DNA from: Trema orientale
Taxonomy: Eukaryota; Streptophyta; Magnoliopsida; Rosales; Cannabaceae
Length of the DNA: 64,000 nucleotides
NCBI GenBank assembly: GCA_002914845.1
Contig: JXTC01000083.1
Location: 413,475-477,474 of the forward strand
Reading direction: 5' to 3'
A program made the translations under genes and the position numbers. The notes beneath the pieces were generated by a model. It saw only the letters and a list, made by a program, of their open reading frames with translations. It was not told the DNA's origin and did not search any database. Shown here one piece after another: positions 56,921 through 64,000 of the stretch (the first letter of the stretch is position 1; every line of letters starts with the position of its first letter).

Positions 56921-57965
56921 CTTTTGAATTTGATTGAGCTGGAGGCTAATTAAGGCTTCTTTAGCATCTCTTCCTGCTTTTCATGGCCCAGTTCTCTAAT
57001 TTTCAATTCCCCTTCGGATCTTTGATTCGGTTTCTTCTTCCATAAAGGAATGAAAATTCAACGATAGAGAATGGGGATTTACTTTATTTGATTTTTTTTT
57101 ATTTTTCATTTTTATTTTGAGGCATGTAGCTAAAGTGAGAGAGAGAAAGAGAAAGGGGAGGGTGGGTGCCAGGATGGAAGGGGAGATATCAGGATGGCGT
57201 GAATATAGTCGTGAAAAAGAGATTATTACGGTAGGTCGGGAGGAGGTCTTGGACTTGGACTAGTTTGTGGGCGGGTAATTATTAGTTGTTTTAAGGGTAT
57301 TTCTGTATTTAGGAACAGAATAATACAGACTACATTAAAAAAAATAGAGAAAACATCACAAAATTACTTTATATTTTAATTTTTTTTAACGAAAAATTAA
57401 AAATCCCCTTGAATATGTTTTTTTTTTTAATAATAAAAACCTTATAATTTAACTGTTTTTTAAATCTAACCTTCTCGTGTAAACTAAATTAAGAAAATTA
57501 GTAAAAAAAATAACAAAATCACCATTAGTGGATAATAGATTTAGGTTTATTTACATTTTTACTTTGTGTTTGGATACATAAATAGTTATATGGAAGCTAT
57601 TTAATCACTTATGAGATTATTTAAAAAAGTAAAATATTGTTTACAAAATAGTATAACCAATTCTTAAATTTAATTTAAATCTTAATTTACTCTTCATTAA
57701 GGATGATTTTATCATTTTCATCAATTTTCCTAATTTTGATGTTATGAGAAGGTCAAATTTCAAAAGAAGTCAAATTACAAGCTTTTTCTTTTGTAATAAA
57801 AAATTATATTGTAAGGCGTTTTTCTATATTTCTTAAAGCACATGATGTTTTGTATTAAAAAAAATATAAAATGCAACACAATTTTATGATGCTTTCTGAA
57901 AAAAAAAAAAGAAAAAAGGCAAAAGTATTTCTGAATTTATGAAAAGAGTGCTATGAAGTATATTA
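56921..57965. other. 5' flank of the type II protein gene and AT-rich spacer
   Basis: The first 250 bases form the likely promoter (GAGA-rich at 57138-57157 on the plus strand). The remainder is AT-rich with poly(A)/(T) runs. No gene. Confidence 0.5.
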
Positions 57966-57975
57966 TTCCAAAAAA

Positions 57976-58330
57976 GGGATAACTGCAAAAAAATGCCCTA
58001 AAGTTTGAGTGTTCTGTAATTTAAACCATGAAGTTTGGACTTTGTAAAATAATACCCTGAGATTAAAAATTTTTAAAAATTAATACCCTGTACAGATTTT
58101 TTGCCCAATTTTAGGAACGAGAAAACAATAATATCCTCCATTAAAACTACATTAATCCATATTATTCATCTTAATTTTGAGGATATTATTGTATTTTATC
58201 AGTTAAAAATCAATACAGGGTATTAATTTTCAGAAATTCGTAATCTCAGGGTATTATTTTGCGGAATTCAAACTTCATGGTTTAAATTGCAAAACATCCA
58301 AATATGAAGGTATTTTTTTGCAATTATCCC
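57976..58330. mobile_element. Mutator-type MITE, copy 2 of a two-copy family
   Basis: 355 bp starting GGGATAACTGCAAAAAAATG and ending GCAATTATCCC, with inverted termini pairing over about 120 bases (AATAATACCCTGAGATTA occurs in both arms). Flanked by a perfect 10-bp duplication TTCCAAAAAA (57966-57975, 58331-58340). Same family and orientation as 5883-6261. Its cleaner termini define the family ends. Confidence 0.88.
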
Positions 58331-58340
58331 TTCCAAAAAA

Positions 58341-60049
58341 AAAAAATAATAAGTGAATTTCTGTGTTTATGAAAAGGGTAAGATGGGTTTGAGGGTATTT
58401 ATGTATTTTGGAAAATAGTGGCTCTTTACTCTTGTCACATTATTTCTAAAACAATCAACACAAATAAAATTTAAATTTAATTACTACTCGATATACCCTT
58501 CATTATTCCTAAATTATCCCTCATTTTTATTTTTTTTTCTACTCACTTTCTTTTTCCCACTCCTTTCCCTTTCTTCTATCTTTACCATACATTCCCTTCT
58601 TGGTCTTTTCACCAAATTTCTTCATCATCACAGGATTGTTCTTATTTTCCCGAACTTTCTTCATGACTTCTTTTTTTTTTTTTTTTTTTCTTAAAGTGTT
58701 TGCTTACTTTTCTCTATGGCACTCCCCATTAGTATATGCTCTGACCAAAAATTCGGATTTGTTTTTGAGTTTTTCAACCACCATTAATCAATGTTATGAT
58801 CCAATTGTACGTTGTTTTTAGTTTTATCACCGATTCTTATTAGGAGTTTAAAAGGTTTGCCAAAGCAAACGATGTTAAAATAGTTATGGTCAAAAATAGC
58901 GTTAGATTAGCTGGTGTAATCAATAGAAGGCATGAAAATTGATAAATATTTGATTTCAAACCTCAAAGGAAGATAGATTTTTGAGAAAGGAAGTTTTTAA
59001 TCGTTTAAATAAATGTGTGTGGCGAAAGTTTTTTAAACATGGTTACAAAGTCGTAATAACTATTAAGGTACAACGCCTTGTTATAAATTGCTATTTGCTA
59101 ATAAAGAGTGCACAGTTATAGATTTTTTTTAATCGTAAATCGTTATTACATTTAAAGAAAAGAAATCAATTCAGTTGTTAATTGTTGAATACTCTCTTCT
59201 ATTAGATATTTTCTAAATCTGTCTAGTTAAATTAACGCAAATTTTGCTAGCCAAATATATCGTGTTAAAGAATCTCAAAGAAGAATTATTATTTATTCCG
59301 GAATTTTCTTTAACTCTTTTGGAAAAAAAAAAAAGAAGAAAAACCCTTTTTATATTTTGAAAAGAAATAAATCCATCTTCAACTGAGTCGTACCTCGTGC
59401 ATTATTTGAGACTAACACGCTCAATAAGTTTGTTAAACTACAAATCATAATCAAACTGCCAGAAAAAAAGGTAAAATAATCTTCACTTTCTTTTTCTTTT
59501 TCTTTTTCTTTTTATTTTGCTATAATGTCATCAAAATACAAGAGTTGGGACAAGTTAATTTGGGAAATGTTGAATGGCTAGGACGTGAGGGTAATTCCAC
59601 TAGACACTTTAGAAATGTATTATAAGCTAAAAGTTAGACTTTCGAGCAAATTAATGTACTTAAAAATGTTTAATAGTTGTCGATTCTTATGGCTTACCAC
59701 GTGAATAATTTCTCAAAATTTAATAGTCATTTACTATTGTAACTTGTAAGTATAGATAAATTGAAGCAGTGATATTTGATAACGAATAACGATATCTTAA
59801 TTCCCGTTTATACAAAAACAAAAACAAAAACAAAACAAAAAAAAAAACAAAAACAAAAACAAAAAAACAGAAAAAAAAAAACAATATCTTTATTCCCAAG
59901 CGTCGTATCACGTGACATAGAATCAAAATTTTTTTTTTTCCGGTAATGAAGATAACTATGACGTTCGTTGACCATTTAAAACAATATTAAAAAAAGGAAA
60001 AAAAAAGTCGTACTCCCTTTTTAACATGAACATTTTCTCTTCTCTTTTC
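58341..60049. other. AT-rich intergenic spacer
   Basis: Contains (CTTTTT)n near 59487-59513, an (AAAAAC)n tract at 59813-59881 and poly(T) at 58673-58689. ORF 58600-58821 is low complexity. No gene seen. Confidence 0.5.
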
Positions 60050-60221
60050 TTAAGAACAAGCTGGGTTAGTCTCCTTCTTAGGTTTGGCGGTCTATTACGG
60101 AGGAGAGAGATTATTGAGTTAGGCTCTAGGTGGCCAATTGGGACAAGAGAAAATGTTATGATCTACGAGAATAGGTGGATCCCGAGACCACGAACTTTTA
60201 AGGTGGTGTCCTCAAAATGTT

Positions 60222-61432
60222 AGATCCGTTTGATAGACATAATTGAATTTTATTGGACCAAATTACATTAGACTATTATGTAGAATTGAATTGTATTGGA
60301 TTGACTTGATTTATGCTGGTACTAAAAATTATTTGGTGTAATAAGTAATTAAAAAATGGATTAACCAAAAAAATATCATAAGCGGTCCTCTTGGAGAATG
60401 TGTCAAACAAATATATAAAAATAACCTGAAATCTACTTTTATTAGGAAAATAAGAAAAATAAAAAAATGAAATATGAGGTCCACGTTTTTTGGGAATGAT
60501 GTGACACTATTAGGGCGAGTTTGATAGAGCTGTAAATTTTAAGAAAAATACTTTTAGCTGTATTAAAAGAAAAATCTGTTGTAGCATAAAATAGCTGAGT
60601 GTTTGGTAACTTATATTTTTAAAGTGTTGTGATTTGAAAAAACTGTATTAAAATATTTGGTAAATTGTATGGCTGAATTGTTATGGAGATATAAAATGAC
60701 CAAAATAAACATCATTTTACAATTATATATATTTATAGAAAGACTTTATTAACATTTTTTTGCAATTATGCATATTTGTACATACTAAACATATTAATAC
60801 TTTTTAAAAAAAAATTGATATGAAAATAAACTCAATTAAATTACTCAGTTAAATTTATTTTATTTTATTTTCATCTGAATTTAAAATTTCAATAAAGAAT
60901 CAATTTGATTACTTTAAAATAACTTATATGAAGAATATTTTAGTCAATAATGATTTAAATATATTAATACTTTTTTTAAAAAATTGATATGAAAATAAAC
61001 TCAAATAAATGTTTAATATTTTTGCTTTTAAGTGAGGGTATTTCAGCCATTATGATTTATTTATTAAAAGATAATGCAGATTTGCGCATAATCTAAAAGC
61101 CAGGCCAGCTTTGACTTCTGGCTATAGCTTTGTCAAAAATTATTGAATAATCTAATTTTTAGGTTTTTACCAAACATTTTTTGACTCACAGATTATTCGA
61201 AAAATGCTTTTAACTTGTTAAAAAACTAAACCAAACTAGGCCATAACTATTATGGATTATTTTAACTCATATTCCACAAGGGTTAGAATAATCCCCTATC
61301 AATACCTTTATTTTGTCCCTTCACAAAATCTAAAAATAGTACACACTATTTTAAGGGGCCAAACAAGGGACTACGGATGATTAGACTATTTAGTTTAGTC
61401 CATTCCTTTAGTATTGTTCGCTAAACACGCAT
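60222..61432. mobile_element. hAT-like element inserted in LINE 2
   Basis: LINE homology stops at about 60221 and resumes after 61440. Flanks AAAATGTT (60214-60221) and AAAGTGTT (61433-61440) match in 7 of 8 bases, the length expected for hAT. The ends pair loosely (CCGTTTGATAGACA against the reverse complement TGCGTGTTTAGCGAACA; ATTGGAC/ATGGAC and TAGACTATT shared further in). No transposase. Confidence 0.6.
60513..61244. mobile_element. hAT-like MITE nested inside the previous element
   Basis: Ends GGGCGAGTTTGATA and, reversed, TATGGCCTAGTTTGGTT. Flanks are CACTATTA and AACTATTA (7 of 8). The AATTGATATGAAAATAAACTCAA block occurs twice inside (about 60812 and 60982), an internal duplication. 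It must be younger than its host insertion. Confidence 0.6.
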
Positions 61433-62156
61433 AAAGTGTTTTGAAGAGGACCTTCCAGTAGCCTTTTTGTAAATGGAAAATGGTGATTGGAATGTCAAAC
61501 TTGTGAGGGATATGTTTCTACCGGATGATCATGATGCTGAGCGGATTTTAAGTATACCTCTAAGCAAAGTTACTTATGCTAATTATTTATTGTGGCATTT
61601 TGACAATAAAGGCAGTTTTTCTATGAAAAAAAAGCTTACAATATGGCAGTGAATAATAGAGATGCTCGTAGTCCATCATGTTCGGAGGATAGTAGGGAAT
61701 GGCGGAAGAAATTATAGAAGACGAATGTTCCAAAAAAGGTAAAAGTTTTTATCTGGCATGCCTACTAGAACATAATTCCTACTTTTATTAATCTAACCAG
61801 TAAAAGGATTGAGGTGACTTGGTGCCCTTTGTGTAAGTGTGAAAATAAGACAGTTAATCATGCTTTAATTCATTGCAAGGATAATAGGCAAGTATGGGAA
61901 TAATCAAGTTTAATTGAGTATCTTGATAAGGACCACAAAATTGTGAATCTATTTATTATATACCTAAAATATGCTAATTTGGATTTTTTTTTTTTTTTGG
62001 TTGCATGGACCATATGGAATAAAAGAAACAAGATAATTTATGGTGAGGTGGGATTTTTTAGGATAAAATTTTTTATTAGGCTACTGATTATTTGGAATTG
62101 TATAGTAATAGCCAAGGGACCTCTCTTCATAATAATAAAAATCTTGTTGTGAACCA

Positions 62157-62562
62157 TGTTTGGTGTCCTCCGTCGACATACTCCTATAAACCATGTTAGA
62201 GTTCGTGACCCGAATTCTATTTGCCCTAGCCCGAAAGCTTCGCGGTGCGAGATATATGGTATTTTTGTAATTGGGAGAATCGGCCCGATCCCGGAGCCCA
62301 CCGCCCCGCGGTATGGACCTGTTTTATTGGACCGATTTTTCTGTACAGTTTTTCGTCGGTACACATATGTATTTTAGGATTTTAGGAATTCTATATATAT
62401 ACTTGGCTTGACCGTGTAAAATTCTACATTCTGTACCCTATTTTCGACATAGTGAAATTTCCTCCTCTGCCAGTGATTTTTCCCGATTAGGATTTTCCAC
62501 TTAAATCTGTGTGTTCTTATTTTTCATTCTTATTGTCGATTATCGTTCGTTAATACTTAACA
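62157..62562 (+). mobile_element. Copia-type solo LTR in LINE 2
   Basis: 406 bp beginning TGTTTGG and ending CTTAACA, flanked by AACCA on both sides (62152-62156, 62563-62567), the 5-bp duplication expected for LTR retrotransposons. A TATA-like CTATATATATAC is at 62389-62400. The R/U5 part (CCTCCTCTGCC, TTCCAC..AAATCTGTGTGTTC, CGTTCGTTAATA) is typical of plant Copia LTRs. No internal domain remains, so it arose by LTR-LTR recombination. Confidence 0.85.
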
Positions 62563-62878
62563 AACCAAATGTTCATGCCATTGTTAATCTCTCCAGAGAA
62601 GCTAGACTTGGGGCTGTGATTCGTAACTCGGTTAAGAAGTGATAGCAGCTTCAATGCGTAGACTGGATATGATTTTTGATGTCGAGGTGGTTGAAGCTAG
62701 AGCCATTTTGAAGCTTTGGAACTTGCTTAGGAGTTGGGTTTCAGTCTTCTTGTCGTTGAATCAGATTCCTCTAATGTTGTTAGTTTGATTAATGGCTCTT
62801 TACGAACTGCTGTTGATATATATATATATATATTACGTGCTTATAACTGATTTTCATTATTTATATTAGTTAACTTAT

Positions 62879-63721
62879 TGATGGGCCTATTTTCCCATAT
62901 ATCCACATATCCTCGCCACTTCTAGATATGCCATGCCCTATGCACCGGAAGATAAGATTAGATGGTAGTTGTCACCTACAAGACATTCTGATGCTTAAGT
63001 TAGTAAGGGCAAAGTATAAAGAAGAGACGATAAGATTAAATGAAATACAAAGTATAGCATTTATAGAGGGATAGAGATAGAGTTTCGTGGTCTCTTTGTA
63101 CATACACATGTATCCCCTCGTGCATTCATCCTCGCAAACAAAAAAGGGACAACGTCCTGTACGAATGATAACGGTACACCCTGCAGTTTTAACATGTATC
63201 CCTCCTCTCGTGCGTTCATCCTTGCAAACAAAGAGGGGACAACGTCCTGTACGAATAATAATGGTATACCCTGCAGTTTTAATCGTTAAGCTGCCACTAC
63301 CGCTGGGATCACTGTCACCTTATTCCCTTTTGATAGTCGTATCTTGTACCTTTTAGACTGTTGTCACATTTAATGTCGTTACGTGGCAAATTTAGAGTCT
63401 TGCTTGGACTCGAGCCATCGTCTACTCTGAGTCAAGGTAACTGATATGACCTCTCAGACCCCAGACATCTTGAGAAACGGTTTGGGAGTCATAGGTTCGG
63501 AAGGGTTAGCCAAACTAAGTGTTTACTATGTGACTATTACGTGCTCCTGTTATAACTTAGTAAACATTTGACAACTATTCTCGCTGATGTGGCGATATTA
63601 TTGCTAGACAAGTTATTTATTGCAATTAATTAACCCTTTTTAATCAACTACTTAATCATTGTATTAAATCTTAACTAGCGCCACAGTCGCCTCATAAATA
63701 TGTGGAAATGTCGGTCCCATA
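62879..63721 (+). repeat. LTR-like dispersed repeat, copy 2
   Basis: Aligns end to end with 12857-13676 (see that entry for shared blocks). It begins TGATGGGC and ends near GTCCCATA. The flanks CTTAT (62874-62878) and GTTAT (63722-63726) match in four of five bases. It carries an 85/90-bp internal tandem duplication absent from copy 1. No internal retroelement genes lie on either side within the window. Confidence 0.6.
63108..63282. repeat. 85/90-bp tandem duplication inside LTR-like repeat
   Basis: 63108-63192 and 63193-63282 both run from CATGTATCCC through CAACGTCCTGTACGAAT to CCCTGCAGTTTTAA, differing at about a dozen places plus a small insertion. Copy 1 at 12.9-13.7 kb has a single unit. 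Confidence 0.88.
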
Positions 63722-64000
63722 GTTATCAAGGGAAAATGTACAAATGGTTCATTAGAAAGTACAAGGTTACTAATTTGGTCATTTTATAGAGTATAATTTA
63801 CTGTAGGGTCGTTTAGAGAGCGTAATTTAAATCTTAGTTCTACATACGAAAGGTTAAATACACTTATAAAAATATATGGAAAAAAGAAGAAGTATATATA
63901 CATATATGTACGTTTTAGTTGATCATATTTGGTCAGTTTAACAACTACTTGACTAGTTTCTCACAGCCTCACACTCTAATTAATAAACAAAACCCACGTT
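63722..64000. other. Right edge, no gene seen
   Basis: AT-rich. 63730-63850 (AATGTACAAATGGTTCATTAG and TTTGGTCATTTTATAGAGT phrases) looks like the start of another MITE-type repeat, but its other end lies outside or is decayed. Confidence 0.4.

Larger units (their letters stand above)
60050..62830 (+). mobile_element. LINE 2, interrupted by nested insertions
   Basis: LINE ORF2 pieces appear in order. RWPIGTRENVMIYENRWIPRP lies at about 60128-60190. LVRDMFLPDDHDAERILSIP with LLWHFDNKGSFSMK is at 61497-61630. VPKKVKVFIWHA, CPLCK and NHALIHC (the zinc-binding RT-associated domain) are at 61730-61880. AWTIWNKRNKIIYGE lies near 62005-62045. An RNase H-like end (LSREARLGAVIRNS, VVEAR, LINGS) is at 62588-62800. 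Stops and frameshifts show decay. The reading order is broken at 60222-61432 and 62157-62562 by the inserted elements listed separately. Confidence 0.85.

Overview
This is a nuclear genomic window from a flowering plant, most likely a eudicot. Intergenic DNA is AT-rich, genes have GT-AG introns, and every recognisable protein belongs to a land-plant family. Two runs of ambiguous bases (one N at 6688, 34 N at 29872-29905) show it comes from an assembled draft. The species cannot be named from the sequence alone.

Layout. 1-1716 is the degraded 3' part of a LINE retrotransposon ending in a poly(A) tract. A DUF241 gene lacking its usual N-terminal segment lies at 3019-3723 (-). A MITE-rich stretch follows (4858-5016, 5883-6261, and an inverted pair at 8429-8596 / 8998-9166). 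A seven-exon LOG gene, the cytokinin-activating phosphoribohydrolase, is at 10020-11514 (+). From about 14.2 to 23.1 kb a segment carrying one DUF241 gene is tandemly repeated: three intact genes (14839-15696, 18369-19232, 20892-21761, all -) and a decayed fourth fragment (22945-23125). The copies share promoters, and each intact gene has a TTGTCGTTT-type degenerate minisatellite downstream.

24.2-36.8 kb is the conserved gene-rich core. It holds a chloroplast FtsH protease of the FTSH1/FTSH5 type (24227-27165, +, five exons), a brassinosteroid-signalling kinase of the BSK1 type (27520-31737, -, nine exons), and a DUF630/DUF632 protein (34073-36818, -, four exons). Beyond it are a more divergent DUF241 gene (42155-43060, -), a small seed-maturation-like protein with an ABRE/RY promoter (48292-48624, +), and a two-exon type II membrane protein of unknown function (54017-56920, -).

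The right end is transposon-dense. It has three SINEs with target-site duplications, a GC-ended element at 49512-50145 resembling one at 16363-16983, and a second copy of the 5883-6261 MITE at 57976-58330. A second LINE (about 60050-62830) is interrupted by a nested pair of hAT-like elements and by a Copia-type solo LTR. An LTR-like repeat at 62879-63721 has a relative at 12857-13676.

The genes do not form a pathway. Several touch hormone or organelle biology (LOG for cytokinin, BSK for brassinosteroid, FtsH for thylakoid quality control), but this looks like ordinary plant gene order. The most distinctive features are the expanding DUF241 cluster with its co-duplicated minisatellite and the very readable record of insertions with intact target-site duplications. 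I found no sign of a bacterial-type system, CRISPR array or tRNA/rRNA gene.
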